Shown piece after piece: positions 12,601 through 22,181 of a DNA stretch of 64,000 nt (positions are counted from its first letter, which is position 1; every line of letters starts with the position of its first letter). The notes under the pieces were generated by a model, which was not told the DNA's origin, ran no database searches, and saw only the letters and a program-made list of their open reading frames with translations. The DNA is from Saccharomyces mikatae IFO 1815 (taxonomy: Eukaryota > Ascomycota > Saccharomycetes > Saccharomycetales > Saccharomycetaceae). The stretch spans positions 62,001 to 126,000 of the forward strand of contig NC_079269.1 of assembly GCF_947241705.1 (NCBI RefSeq). Reading direction: 5' to 3'. Made by a program: the position numbers and the translations under genes.

Positions 12601-14570
12601 ATATCCTCAGAGTAAAAACTTTCTTTGAAGTCAGCTGATGGACCATATATGTAGTATGAGATCCATTGCCAGGTTAAGAATGTGTATTTCCAGCTTTCTG
12701 AATCGAAGATAGGGCCTAGTGATATCGATAATGATACCAATGCCCGAAGTAAACTAACTTGCCTTGAGTTTACATTTCTAGGATGTAATCGCCTTTTTAT
12801 TTCTTTGTTTTTCATGGCGACAGAAATCGCTCTAGTAGAATCTTTTGTCGTTTCAACGGGACTGTTGGCGACTTTGGGTGCCGATATGGTTTTTACATTT
12901 TGATCTTTAGTTGTATCACTCAGGTCGTTTACAGAAAATTGGGTCAATGAAGCATTATTCGTTATTAGAATCGAAAATAACTTCATGCATGCTCTTAATT
13001 TGTCATCTAACGACAAAACCCCGGCACTATGAGCTAGCTTTTGAAAAGCCCTCACTACTAAGTGAAATATCGATGTCTCTAAAGAGGTCGAATATAAGAA
13101 CAGCTTATTTATCTCAAATAGTCCAGAAAATAGACCACTGTAAACCTTTACGACTGATGAACCATTGCCAGACCCTTCTTCACGTTGCTTGTCTTCATCT
13201 GTCCTTTCTAGTGGAGAGCTCTCTAGAGCCGATTTGCTCAACCCTTCGCATAAGTGATTGCTAATAGTCAGTACCAATGATATAATGTAGGTAATATTGA
13301 TAGATGGAGCGGATGATTTGTCTAATAAATGCATGAACCTCGTCTTAACTACAGAGTTCTCAGTAGTTATCAAGGGAGAGTCCATTTTTTCCACTACTAC
13401 TGATGGAGCCAAGAAAGTGATGTACTCTGGTGAATTCAGTAGGTCAATACATTCTTTTAAAAGATATTTGAAAACGTGTTTCTTATCCGGATAATTGTCA
13501 TAGTCCATATAGAGCGTGTTGACGATCTCAGGATCTTGTGATAAATCCTTGAAAAGTTCCAATGATAGTACTCTTTGCCATCCACTTAAATTAGATTCTA
13601 CAGATATACCGTGAATTAGCAGCGACAAAATGACTTCTAATTCTAACTCGAGCATACTTAGGTATTCCTTTCTTATCAACAACTTCAAACAGCGACAACT
13701 CCTTACAGCGGTAGAGAAATGCTTGGAAGAAGAGATACAGCGGAGAAGTAATGGAATTGCTTTGACCCTCAGTAGATATTGTAAGTCTTCGCATTCTAAT
13801 AGATTTTTCTGACTATTCTTCAAGATAGATTCAAGGATTTCTAAACCATAATCTATAGGGATATCCCCAATGTCTAAAAGCATATCTTCATCATTAATCG
13901 ACCCGTTTGTGTTTATTTCATTCAATGAACAGATATTATCGAATAACTTGTTAGCATCATATCTGTAAACATTGACTTTGGTTGTTTCATTATTGCTTAT
14001 AAGCACTTCAAATTGCTTATCATCCTCAACAGAGCCGATGGAAAGTCTATCAAATATTTCATCGATCAACTGTTGTAAAGTGGCGCTTGCAGTTCCCACA
14101 ACCACAGGTGCCTTATTGGGTACATGTAGCAAATTTGAGCAACACAACAACAATTTCTTACAAAGAGGACCATATATGAACTTCCCGTATGTTTTGAAAA
14201 AAATGGGAACCACCTGTAAGACTTTTAACTGAATTTCCATGGCGAGATGTGTAGCCTCGATGAAGGCATCTAGTATTTCAGACAATCGACTTCTTGGAAT
14301 TGATGGAACAGTTGACAGTCCTTGCAGACATTGCATGGCTAGAGTTGTCATTTTGGCATTCCTTGATTGACAAGCCAATACAAAAGGAAGCACAAAATCA
14401 GGATGTCTTTCTAACTCTCCGAAATTATGTACTCTTTTCAAGATCTCGATGGATTTATCACTTGCATGGCGAATAGATGAATTTCTTCTTTTCGATTCGG
14501 ATGATAACGAACGCAATTCTGCTTCGAGTTGCCTCTGCATGGAGGCAAACCCTCCAGTATTCATAGTCAT
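9663..14570 (-). CDS. MON2: large Arf-GEF-related scaffold Mon2
   Basis: Peripheral membrane protein of late Golgi and endosomes, working with Dop1 and Neo1 in recycling and vacuole protein transport. It resembles the DCB and HUS regions of large Arf GEFs but has no Sec7 catalytic domain. 1635 residues from the start I prefer (MTMNTGGFASMQ at 14570), close to the 1636 of S. cerevisiae. An upstream in-frame ATG at 14591 would add seven residues. The N-terminal DCB-like part (residues about 10-180) is strongly conserved. The body is helical-repeat-like with no membrane segment, and the C terminus ends LSLGFTKLD. Convergent with CLA4 and divergent from MRX6. A small plus-strand open stretch over its 5' end (about 14449-14679) is only an overlap. 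Confidence 0.95.
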   Translation of the reverse strand: MTMNTGGFASMQRQLEAELRSLSSESKRRNSSIRHASDKSIEILKRVHNFGELERHPDFVLPFVLACQSRNAKMTTLAMQCLQGLSTVPSIPRSRLSEILDAFIEATHLAMEIQLKVLQVVPIFFKTYGKFIYGPLCKKLLLCCSNLLHVPNKAPVVVGTASATLQQLIDEIFDRLSIGSVEDDKQFEVLISNNETTKVNVYRYDANKLFDNICSLNEINTNGSINDEDMLLDIGDIPIDYGLEILESILKNSQKNLLECEDLQYLLRVKAIPLLLRCISSSKHFSTAVRSCRCLKLLIRKEYLSMLELELEVILSLLIHGISVESNLSGWQRVLSLELFKDLSQDPEIVNTLYMDYDNYPDKKHVFKYLLKECIDLLNSPEYITFLAPSVVVEKMDSPLITTENSVVKTRFMHLLDKSSAPSINITYIISLVLTISNHLCEGLSKSALESSPLERTDEDKQREEGSGNGSSVVKVYSGLFSGLFEINKLFLYSTSLETSIFHLVVRAFQKLAHSAGVLSLDDKLRACMKLFSILITNNASLTQFSVNDLSDTTKDQNVKTISAPKVANSPVETTKDSTRAISVAMKNKEIKRRLHPRNVNSRQVSLLRALVSLSISLGPIFDSESWKYTFLTWQWISYYIYGPSADFKESFYSEDIPPPPILTKSDVTSIESSLTKFFESTSSYSCSTFHLLLTRLILDSKNTLTLEQTNLNHANGIGYHPLDENDEIIPCIYNKAFFVNKIGELATYNCKKFISGKNGKELWSLISTYMIKLISNREMENDSLRLYSVRVFTDIIKKAISEVGNSDEQEDKIKQFGTLENLIIDSLMATINSIKQLDIGKQEIYNGTINVESDILFQLLLTLKEILNEFGELLMNSWTNIFNIINSPFEWTVEDIDLSVNEDIDDSSLFEGIVQKHKNMIQVSYDVFKLISDDFLQTLPMSVIKCVIDTLVNFVTQNRNLNISFSSISQFWLVGDYLRVRFNPETLDLNDEKSKCFSEKIINQKLIEIITSGSSHNWELYNGLWIYLLKNLINCTNDERIEVKNGAVQTFFRIIDSHSVCFPPWDLIFLEVIEPLLTKEWSNEELEKETDFINVTLQGLIKLYPERFKDFQNNINCAKEWSILLNFLKNLLSSNSNNTKNAVILNYQTLLKEIIKIENVPSDILKKCCEIFTDYNITYSDISISASNKTEYDCICELITGFPSLYQLISKYDAMTDEFVEKVLLLFNSAIKYPLLPEFVQDKTKPSSMQKAILSGLDIFSTGDSKDTEILILLQLSTISILAFDTREKIIKKLGPKLPKASLNRLPTFEAISYLSCSNLRNRIAKIDQFGISTLKAKHVLRILRNLAEIIKRKSLIAGSTNDEIPIWVVASNCFSDLSNKIFKSLQQDLGNPLKDNFCDLFISVIVTTLQRISPELDNLTEIDDLNEYSKYREILLGNKIIDLFNERQLDIFISAVWNSSFLYEFDELEDALMKDCSTFSELSFKLSSFNFSSLFGSTTNPHFLTKYKCSLECLQDLVNFMLNQNEKLRELTAPYLSARIALALRRYISDEYLIGRAPIPKLRKKELATLLNGLCGILRVILDQNSSLGNKQIGVQNLQTLSPLVLRTIPVSHKMDGLQDKVLELSLGFTKLD

Positions 14571-14929
14571 AGTAAGATTGGTATGCAACAAACTAGTTAG
14601 CTTGTTCTATCTTAGGTCTCTTGTAGAGAGCCGATTCTTCAAGCCTTACTTAGGTGAGCTTGGTCACCTTAATTATTAACACGGATAACTTAAAGGTCAT
14701 CCACGACGGTTAGACGGCTTTATCAGAAAGTGGAATTATGAAGACTTACTAATAGCCATATGATGAATAAGAACAGAAGATTTGAGTTTTTGAAACTTAA
14801 CCCTCAGAAGTTATTTGTCAGCTGCCAGGATCATATTAGTTTATTCCTTTAGTGCGCTTTTTTTGAGTAGAGGCTTACCGTATCATCAGATCATTGCAGA
14901 GGCACTGAGATTTAGTCACACGTTACATC
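14571..14929. promoter_or_regulatory. MON2/MRX6 divergent promoter, possible Abf1 site
   Basis: A 359-bp gap between divergent genes. 14696-14708 reads GTCATCCACGACG, which fits the Abf1 pattern RTCRYNNNNNACG. Its middle position suits a shared promoter factor. No other signal was recognised. Confidence 0.4.
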
Positions 14930-16504
14930 ATGGAATATCAAGCGCTTCGAAGACTTGTGTTGTACTATCCCAAGGCTGTTCGAAGTACTAAATTTGAGCA
15001 TAATATGACTAGAGTGAGCTGTAGATATATGTCTGGAAAGGGTGGGCAGAGAGACGGGAAAGGTGATTGTAATGAAAAGAAGGATTCCTCTAAAGAGTTG
15101 GGGAGGGTGCCTTCAAAAATGAAACGGGCGTATAATGGTGGTATAGTTGCTAAAGAGGGTGATTCATATGCCTGCTCAGTACCGCAGCAGAAAAAGCAGT
15201 CCGTAGGTTCTGTAGGTAACGGCAGGTCTAGAGAATCTAGACCTAGTTTACACCTGTTGGTCCCCAAGGTGGCCTCCACAGACCATATTCAGAATAAAGA
15301 GGTGCATACAGAGGGTCTGTTTGCGGGCTATCGACCCTTGTTTTTGGGAAACTCTAGTTTTCCCTCTGATGCAAGGAAGGGTAAAAACTTTCATGAATTA
15401 GGTGACGTTCTTCCCAATATACAGGTGATTGATGCTTCTGAGAAGGATGGCAAACTGAACATGCAGGAAATCATTGAGGACTTACACAAATCAAGCTTGA
15501 GAGATAGCATTCATAATATGGAACAGCATTCATCATCGCACAAACGTAAACCTGTGATACCATGGGACGCATCTATAAGTGGTATGGTCTATAATGACAT
15601 GCCTTTCAAGCATGTGCCCAAAAGTGTTGTTCTAAGGATGAAGCCATTTAAACTCATGCGTATTGAGAGAAAATCTCAAATGAAGAATACAAAAAAACCT
15701 GCCATGATAAAACTTCAGTTTCACAATCAAAGAATTAACGATACATTAGAGTTGGTGAATTTATATCAGAGCAAATCCCGTCTGCACGAGTCACTTCTTG
15801 ATATGAAAACAAATCAAGAAACTGAGTATACAAGCACAAATATGAACAGAAGACAAAAAATGCTAAAGGCAAGAAGTGATTTTCAACATAAATTGAAAAA
15901 CTATGCATACAAACACACATTTATCAAAAATGACCAGGAACTATTCCGCAATGCATTGACCAAGCTAAATAAGATACTTGCGAGAGAATTTAAAAAATTG
16001 ACGAAACTATCTATACATAACGAATTCAAAAGAGAACACTTGCCCTTGGCTATCTACGTGAGCAAGTCTAAGAGTACAAAGAAACTTTTTCGAAGATCGT
16101 TAAAGATGAAAATAATGGACCACATATACCCAGTTTATACCACGATATTGTCCACTTTAACAAATTCCAAAGACTCTAGTAAATTTGAAAACAAAATCAA
16201 AGGATACATTGAAAAAATTATAGCCCGGCTATCAGATGAAGTTCCATCCACGTATTTTTTTCAAGATGGAGTAGATTGTATTATTCTACCGAGCCCCATT
16301 CATAATTTTAAGAGAATGCACTGGTTGAGATACACCAAGAGACACAATATTTTTTGGGGCAGAAGCATAAATAAAGATGTGCAAGTGAGCTTCAATGATA
16401 AATATATTATTACCAGGAGTGGTGTCAGGTATACACGATATCCCAACAATTTGAATACGCAGCTATTAGAAACTGTATTTGAAGAATGGGATTACTATGA
16501 ATGA
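14930..16504 (+). CDS. MRX6: mitochondrial Pet20-domain protein Mrx6
   Basis: Orthologue of YNL295W/MRX6 by position and exact length (524 residues). In S. cerevisiae the protein is mitochondrial, contains a Pet20 domain, associates with Pet20, Mam33 and the Lon protease Pim1, and limits mitochondrial DNA copy number. The N terminus has a presequence look: many Arg/Lys, no acidic residue early ([17 protein letters not shown]). The first 190 residues are low in obvious structure. The conserved part begins near [20 protein letters not shown] (about residue 204). The C-terminal third is basic and ends EEWDYYE. No transmembrane helix is evident. Convergent with RIM21 across only 142 bp. Confidence 0.88.
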   Translation: MEYQALRRLVLYYPKAVRSTKFEHNMTRVSCRYMSGKGGQRDGKGDCNEKKDSSKELGRVPSKMKRAYNGGIVAKEGDSYACSVPQQKKQSVGSVGNGRSRESRPSLHLLVPKVASTDHIQNKEVHTEGLFAGYRPLFLGNSSFPSDARKGKNFHELGDVLPNIQVIDASEKDGKLNMQEIIEDLHKSSLRDSIHNMEQHSSSHKRKPVIPWDASISGMVYNDMPFKHVPKSVVLRMKPFKLMRIERKSQMKNTKKPAMIKLQFHNQRINDTLELVNLYQSKSRLHESLLDMKTNQETEYTSTNMNRRQKMLKARSDFQHKLKNYAYKHTFIKNDQELFRNALTKLNKILAREFKKLTKLSIHNEFKREHLPLAIYVSKSKSTKKLFRRSLKMKIMDHIYPVYTTILSTLTNSKDSSKFENKIKGYIEKIIARLSDEVPSTYFFQDGVDCIILPSPIHNFKRMHWLRYTKRHNIFWGRSINKDVQVSFNDKYIITRSGVRYTRYPNNLNTQLLETVFEEWDYYE

Positions 16505-16646
16505 TTTTCTATTGAATGCCTATATAACTTTCTCTCTTCATGTGGCATATTCACAATCCATGTAAATATTATGCATACGCATTTTGTGCATACTTGGAAT
16601 ATATATAAATATGTAGTTTGATGTAAAAGTGTCCCTACTCGGTCCT

Positions 16647-18287
16647 TTAGAAATGATTTATATTGTTGCTGGTAAACGTGGCAACGGTGCTGTCATTATT
16701 TTGATTGTCGTTTACATTCTTATTTTCTGTCTTCTCATCCTCATTTTCTACATCCTCATCTTCTACATCTTCATCTTGGTCAGAATTGAAAATAACTTCC
16801 TTTGTCGAATAAATGTATACACCATTTTGGTCCAATCCTAACCGTTTCCGGACCATCGCCTTCCGTTGTTTGACTTTTTCACTTTTCGAACTACTGCTGT
16901 TATTATTGTGGCCTACACTTTTCTGAACAATCTGGTCCGTGAAGTATAAAATCTTATCGCGGGTATAACTCAATTTCTTAAGCGCTTGATCTCTATAGGT
17001 GCCTTTATCGTTGAAGTGCATTTGATCAATACTTCTGCCTTCCAACATCTGATCTTCTGGGTCGTAGCGCGATATTGTTTGTAAATCACATACTTCCGAA
17101 TTATTCGATGTATCATTTAGATCCATTGATGCACCAGGAGATTCCCTTCTAGTTAAAGCGTTTTGAACTTTTAGAGCATATTTTGCAAATTTGTAATCTT
17201 GTTGCTCCTCCTCAAAAATGGGTCTTCCCAAAATACTTTGTGCCTCTTCTTTTCTCTCTAGAACATTCAATCTATCTAACCATTCCCATGTGATTACAGT
17301 TGAAGTAACATAGCATGTGGTGTTGAACACTTCACCCAGCTCAGATATCCATAAATTTGAAACATCGGCAAGAAAAAACCCCGGTAATAAAAGTACCACA
17401 AGGACCGTCAACAAAGTGAGTAACCCCATTTGGTTGAACTTAAACCACAGTTTCTTTTTCTGCCAGATATGATAAATGACAATCGATGCATATGACGTAG
17501 CAATAGCTATACGAAAAAGGTACACAAAGGGTCGCAGGATTTGCCAATCATTTCTATGTCTCGTAGAATGGTCAGTAAACGGTGGTACAACCCATAAAAT
17601 ATTCGCAGTCATTGTTAGGATCACACCAACAAAAAAAATAATTCTCTTTTCCTGAGCTCTTTGAAATAATCTAATGACAATGCCGACTTGGCAAAATTGA
17701 AACATTAACGTAGATAGAAAATCTAAAACAACAAATGTCATATCATCTGAAAAGATGTGCATGATGGAGTGAGCCCGAACAATACCATATAAATTGTGCT
17801 CTTTCTCTAATCCGCGCAACACTTTGGTTATAAAAATCGTCAAGTTTAGCGAGGCTAACAACGAGGCAACCCTCAATAGCTGTAAAATTCTCTTATAAGC
17901 ACGTCCGCTAATATTTATGCAACATATCACAGTAACAAACACCGTGATAACAAAATTGGACGTTATGGACAATATCAGAGCATAAATTGCATACTCAGCA
18001 GAACCCCCGACATAATCGCTTACTTGAATGAAGGTTTGCCAGTCTTTGGACACTTCATTAAGATATTTATACGGGGAATTGTTTCTCAATACCGTAGATA
18101 CATAGACGGGGAATCTTTCGCAGCAGAAACTTCTGAATGTTATATGGTCTGCGTATACTGCAGAGTTCTCATAAAGGGGCAATTGTATTAGCATTCCAGA
18201 ACCTAGTTCCATTTGATGGCAACTCTTGTAGGTATTCAATCCCTCCGTGCCATGTCGCCACAAATCCATGTTTACAATGTTGGTCAT
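16647..18287 (-). CDS. RIM21: alkaline pH sensor Rim21
   Basis: Plasma-membrane sensor of external alkalinity and lipid asymmetry (PalH/RIM21 family). It acts with Dfg16 and Rim9 through Rim8/Rim20 to activate Rim101 cleavage. 546 residues, or 540 if translation starts at the next ATG (MDLWRHGTEG), which matches the family start better. Around seven hydrophobic segments lie between about residues 95 and 345, with the N-terminal region outside. The hydrophilic C-terminal tail (after about 345) ends in a very acidic stretch (DEDVEDEDVENEDEK) and Asn-rich residues. S. cerevisiae Rim21 is 533 residues. Divergent from MSB3. Confidence 0.93.
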   Translation of the reverse strand: MTNIVNMDLWRHGTEGLNTYKSCHQMELGSGMLIQLPLYENSAVYADHITFRSFCCERFPVYVSTVLRNNSPYKYLNEVSKDWQTFIQVSDYVGGSAEYAIYALILSITSNFVITVFVTVICCINISGRAYKRILQLLRVASLLASLNLTIFITKVLRGLEKEHNLYGIVRAHSIMHIFSDDMTFVVLDFLSTLMFQFCQVGIVIRLFQRAQEKRIIFFVGVILTMTANILWVVPPFTDHSTRHRNDWQILRPFVYLFRIAIATSYASIVIYHIWQKKKLWFKFNQMGLLTLLTVLVVLLLPGFFLADVSNLWISELGEVFNTTCYVTSTVITWEWLDRLNVLERKEEAQSILGRPIFEEEQQDYKFAKYALKVQNALTRRESPGASMDLNDTSNNSEVCDLQTISRYDPEDQMLEGRSIDQMHFNDKGTYRDQALKKLSYTRDKILYFTDQIVQKSVGHNNNSSSSKSEKVKQRKAMVRKRLGLDQNGVYIYSTKEVIFNSDQDEDVEDEDVENEDEKTENKNVNDNQNNDSTVATFTSNNINHF

Positions 18288-18645
18288 CTCATTGAGTGTC
18301 CCTCTCTTGGCGTGCTACTGAAAAGCAATAGCTTCAAAGTGTCTGATAAAGTAAACACACGAAAAGGGAAACCTGAAAGCACACCGAGTCTTTTGTGCTT
18401 GTATGTTTTTGCTTCCTTATTACAAAATGATGTGATTCTTAGAGGTATTTATTTTGGTTCGCCAATAAAATGGATTTCATCTCCTCTTTTAATAACTGTT
18501 ATTTTTTCGTTCGGGCTGTAACAGAATTTAGAGGATCAACTTCGTTTATTGCACATAAAGAGTAAATAGCTAAAAATAGCTAAAGGGTCATTTGAAACCT
18601 TTGTAAGAATTTAACAGCTGTGCATCCAGAGCCATTATCATTAAC
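18288..18645. other. RIM21/MSB3 divergent intergenic region
   Basis: A 358-bp shared promoter region. An open plus-strand stretch crosses it but has no coding features. No site was recognised with confidence. Confidence 0.6.
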
Positions 18646-20529
18646 ATGCAGAACGACCAACAGAGGTTTTCCCTGCAAAACAGGACGGCGCTGACGCATC
18701 CATACAAAAGGCTAGGAGGGGCCTTTACGGTGAAATCACCGTCTGTTCCCAACTTTCATGACAAAATGCATTCCGATCATAGTTCTAGCGACTCAGCTCT
18801 TGTACATGGAAATGTTATGGTGAATGACCATCGTTCAGTTGAACCGAGTTGTTTGGGCCAAGTGTCTCCATCCGAACATGATGGAAACCTAAGCGTTATT
18901 GACTTATATGGAGATGAAGTAGAGTCTCAACGTGCCGGCGTAGGAGATGATGACGACGATGATCTGGAGGAAGTACACAGCGATGACCTTGATTTGATTC
19001 CTGAAGAAGGTAATCATCAATGCGTGGAACTGGACGGTGTCGCTGCGGCCGCAAGTGGTAATTCTAATGATATCAATAGTTCACGTTTTGATCGATACGG
19101 GTTTAAAAAACAGAATAATTACATATCTGAATCAGATTACGATAGGTGGTGGGTGGAATACTCGCAATATTGTGTTCGTCGTAAACACAAATGGCAACTG
19201 CTGCTAGAGAAAAGTGGGTTACCTGTGACCGATGACTCTCCCTCACGATTTCCACCAAGGAGTGAACGGTTAAAAAGGTATGTTAGAAAGGGTATTCCGG
19301 CAGAATGGAGAGGCAATGCATGGTGGCATTTCGCTAGAGGGCAAGAGAAGTTAAACAAGAATAGAGGCGTCTATTCCCAACTTCTGCAGAAAATGAAACA
19401 AATTAAGAGACAAAATCCTAATGAGAAACAAGTGCAGGATTTGGACATAATTGAACGTGATTTGAATAGAACTTTCCCAGACAATATACATTTTCAAAGT
19501 GGCTCGCAAAACAAAGAGGGACCTCCGATTATAAAATCTTTACGCCGAGTGCTTGTTGCTTTCTCCCTCTACAATCCAAAGATTGGTTATTGTCAGTCTA
19601 TGAATTTCCTCGCCGGCCTGTTGTTGTTATTCTTAGACGAGGAAAGAGCCTTTTGGATGCTAGTTATTATTACTTCAAGATACTTACCGGGTGTTCATAA
19701 TATCAACCTGGAAGGCGTCAACATTGATCAAGGAGTACTGATGTTATGCGTTAAAGAATATATCCCTGAAGTTTGGTCGTACATTAAGCCTTCCATTGAC
19801 CATCACCAGAAGAATAACAAAACTTTTTCACCGTCTAATAACAAAGTCCTTTTCAATATGCAAAAGAATGAATTCTTGTACAGGCTTCCGCCTATCACTT
19901 TGTGTACGGCGAGCTGGTTTATGAGTTGTTTTGTGGGGGTCGTGCCGATAGAGACCACCCTTAGAATATGGGATTGTTTATTCTACGAAGAATCGCATTT
20001 TTTATTCAAAGTTTCGTTGGCTGTCTTAAAACTGAGTGAGCATGAACTTTCAAAGATAAAACCCCATAACAATTCGTTGAACTATTCTTGGGGCTCTAAC
20101 TTAAACCAAAAAAACGGGTCAATGGGTCAAGAAGATAGCGATATGGAAATTTTCCAGGTCATACAGACTTTTCCAAAGACATTGTTGAATCCAAACGAAA
20201 TCTTTGAGAAAATTATTTTCAAAAGGAGATTCAACTTGAATAGGCTGGATCAGGATGAAATAGACAGGTGTCGAAAATTTGTTGCTGCACAGCGCCTTAA
20301 ATTCAAGACATATGGCGAACTTCTTGGAAACGCAGCATCTGAGGCAGACTTGCCAGCTAATAATAGTAATACAGATAACCAAGGTGTTCACATAACGAGT
20401 GATGCAGTCAATGAAGCATTATCTTCGGAAGTATATGGATTCAAAAAGAGTCTAGCTGGAGTTCATTGGAATAATAGCATCAAGGAGAAAGTTAAACAGA
20501 TGAGAAAGAAAAAGGACAGGAGTGACTAG
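18646..20529 (+). CDS. MSB3: TBC-domain Rab GAP Msb3 (Gyp3)
   Basis: GTPase-activating protein for Sec4 and other Rabs (Ypt family), found at bud tip and neck, and acting in exocytosis and actin polarity with Cdc42. 627 residues; S. cerevisiae has 633. The acidic N-terminal region is followed by the TBC domain at about residues 211-470, starting RKGIPAEWRGNAWWHFA. It carries both GAP fingers: the Arg finger in IERDLNRTFPDN at about 268-279 and the Gln finger in YCQSMNFLAGLLLLF at about 312-326. The C terminus is Lys-rich. Its paralogue MSB4 is shorter at the N terminus; neighbours RIM21 and PUS4 support MSB3. Confidence 0.95.
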   Translation: MQNDQQRFSLQNRTALTHPYKRLGGAFTVKSPSVPNFHDKMHSDHSSSDSALVHGNVMVNDHRSVEPSCLGQVSPSEHDGNLSVIDLYGDEVESQRAGVGDDDDDDLEEVHSDDLDLIPEEGNHQCVELDGVAAAASGNSNDINSSRFDRYGFKKQNNYISESDYDRWWVEYSQYCVRRKHKWQLLLEKSGLPVTDDSPSRFPPRSERLKRYVRKGIPAEWRGNAWWHFARGQEKLNKNRGVYSQLLQKMKQIKRQNPNEKQVQDLDIIERDLNRTFPDNIHFQSGSQNKEGPPIIKSLRRVLVAFSLYNPKIGYCQSMNFLAGLLLLFLDEERAFWMLVIITSRYLPGVHNINLEGVNIDQGVLMLCVKEYIPEVWSYIKPSIDHHQKNNKTFSPSNNKVLFNMQKNEFLYRLPPITLCTASWFMSCFVGVVPIETTLRIWDCLFYEESHFLFKVSLAVLKLSEHELSKIKPHNNSLNYSWGSNLNQKNGSMGQEDSDMEIFQVIQTFPKTLLNPNEIFEKIIFKRRFNLNRLDQDEIDRCRKFVAAQRLKFKTYGELLGNAASEADLPANNSNTDNQGVHITSDAVNEALSSEVYGFKKSLAGVHWNNSIKEKVKQMRKKKDRSD

Positions 20530-20589
20530 GTCCTGTTTTCTGTTTTTTTTTGCATAAACAAGAATATGAATAACCAATAGCATATAAAC

Positions 20590-20611
20590 ATATATATATA
20601 TATATATATAC
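20590..20611. repeat. TA microsatellite
   Basis: A pure run of alternating T and A in the MSB3-PUS4 gap. Such runs vary in length between strains. Confidence 0.85.
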
Positions 20612-20792
20612 CTTTTTTGAGCATCAATATCTCACAAAATTTCGTTCTCCATTTTGTTCTATTGCTATGGCCATTTTTCATTGATGCCCTCTCTAACAGC
20701 GGAAATGAAAAATTTGCTAAAGATGAGCAAGTCATATGAATAGCATAATCTAAGACATCACATGAAAAAAAGGTTCAAAGACCAAGTGAAAC

Positions 20793-22004
20793 ATGAATGG
20801 GATATTTGCTATTGAGAAACCCAGTGGTATAACATCTAACCAGTTTATGTTAAAGCTGCAGCATGCTCTAACTAAAAGTCAAGTATTCTCGAAGGAAATT
20901 CAAAGGGCAACAGCAGAGAGAAAGCAGCAGTACGAAAAGGAGACCGGTAAGAAGGTCAGCAAGAGAAAATTGCGTAAGGTCTCGAAGGTAAAGATGGGAC
21001 ACGGAGGAACGTTAGATCCGTTAGCTTCTGGTGTACTTGTAATTGGGATTGGAACAGGTACGAAAAAGTTGGCAAACTATCTTTCAGGTACTGTAAAGGT
21101 CTATGAAAGTGAGGCTTTATTTGGTGTTTCTACTACTTCAGGAGATGTAGAAGGTGAAATTCTGTCTCAAAACTCTGTTAAGAATCTCAATTTTGATGAT
21201 TTGAAGACAGTGGAAGAAAAATTTGTAGGGCAATTAAAACAGACACCACCAATATACGCGGCCTTGAAAATGGATGGTAAACCCTTGCATGAATATGCTC
21301 GGGAAGGAAAGCCTTTACCAAGAGCCATTGAGCCCAGGCAGGTTACTATTTATGATTTGAAGGTGTATCCAGACTCTCTTAAGCGAGATCATGACTATCC
21401 CTTCTTGAAACCCAAGACAGAGGAAGCGGTTGAAACTGTCAAAAATTTGAATGCAAACATGCTAAATGATGTTCTATATTTCTCAAAAGAATATACTGAG
21501 AAACATGGCCTACAGTCTGAGGTGGCAGAAGTGGAAGAAGCGTTTCCATTGAGTCAGCAAGAAGAGCAGGAGATTCAAAAAGAAGGTGAGTCTTATAGAG
21601 CTCCAAAATTGCACTTCAAAGCAAACGTATCCTCTGGCACATATATCAGATCTTTGGTGAGTGACATTGGTAAATCCATGAGGAGCTCGTGCTACATGGT
21701 GAAACTAATACGTCTACAACAGCAAGACTGGTCTCTTGAAAGAAATAATGTGTTTCAATTAGCAGATTTTACTGAAAGAGACGAAAAGGTATGGGGTAAA
21801 GTATTGAAAAAGGTTCTAGACGAAGGAGCAAGTGTCGACGTTATAGAAGAGTTGAAGAAAGCTGAAAAGGAAGTACCAGCTGACGTGAAGGAGGGCACAG
21901 TTCCCAATGATCAATTCGAAAGCGAAACAATAACCGAGACAAAAGAAACTGCCGATGTCGAACAGCCATCTAATACACTCAAGAGAAAAATTGAGCAAGT
22001 GTAA
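20793..22004 (+). CDS. PUS4: tRNA pseudouridine-55 synthase Pus4
   Basis: Makes the universal pseudouridine 55 in the T loop of tRNAs, in cytosol/nucleus and mitochondria. TruB family. 403 residues, identical in length to S. cerevisiae. N-terminal motif IEKPSGITSN. The catalytic motif GGTLDPLASGVLVIGIG at about residues 70-86 has the active-site Asp. YESEALFGVSTTSGD follows at about 108, and the RNA-binding motif SSGTYIRSLVSDIG lies at about 284. A lysine-rich insertion of about 40 residues before the catalytic motif and an acidic C-terminal tail (after about 340) are typical of the yeast enzyme. Confidence 0.97.
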   Translation: MNGIFAIEKPSGITSNQFMLKLQHALTKSQVFSKEIQRATAERKQQYEKETGKKVSKRKLRKVSKVKMGHGGTLDPLASGVLVIGIGTGTKKLANYLSGTVKVYESEALFGVSTTSGDVEGEILSQNSVKNLNFDDLKTVEEKFVGQLKQTPPIYAALKMDGKPLHEYAREGKPLPRAIEPRQVTIYDLKVYPDSLKRDHDYPFLKPKTEEAVETVKNLNANMLNDVLYFSKEYTEKHGLQSEVAEVEEAFPLSQQEEQEIQKEGESYRAPKLHFKANVSSGTYIRSLVSDIGKSMRSSCYMVKLIRLQQQDWSLERNNVFQLADFTERDEKVWGKVLKKVLDEGASVDVIEELKKAEKEVPADVKEGTVPNDQFESETITETKETADVEQPSNTLKRKIEQV

Positions 22005-22181
22005 GAGAGCGGAAACAAAAACCGTTTCTTGTTTTATTTTTTGAAGGTTATGCTTACATTTGCTCAACCGTTTATGTGTAAATATGAATTAAAAAACTCA
22101 ATGTACTTATGCATATATCTCATTAAATTCTATGTTTATTTATCTCCTCCATTCATTTTTTTGGTAAATCCTTAGTCTATC

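Noticed and set aside
14449-14679. Plus-strand open frame overlapping the 5' end of MON2.
   Set aside because: Corresponds to the position of a dubious S. cerevisiae frame (YNL296W). It overlaps a strongly conserved coding region and shows no features.
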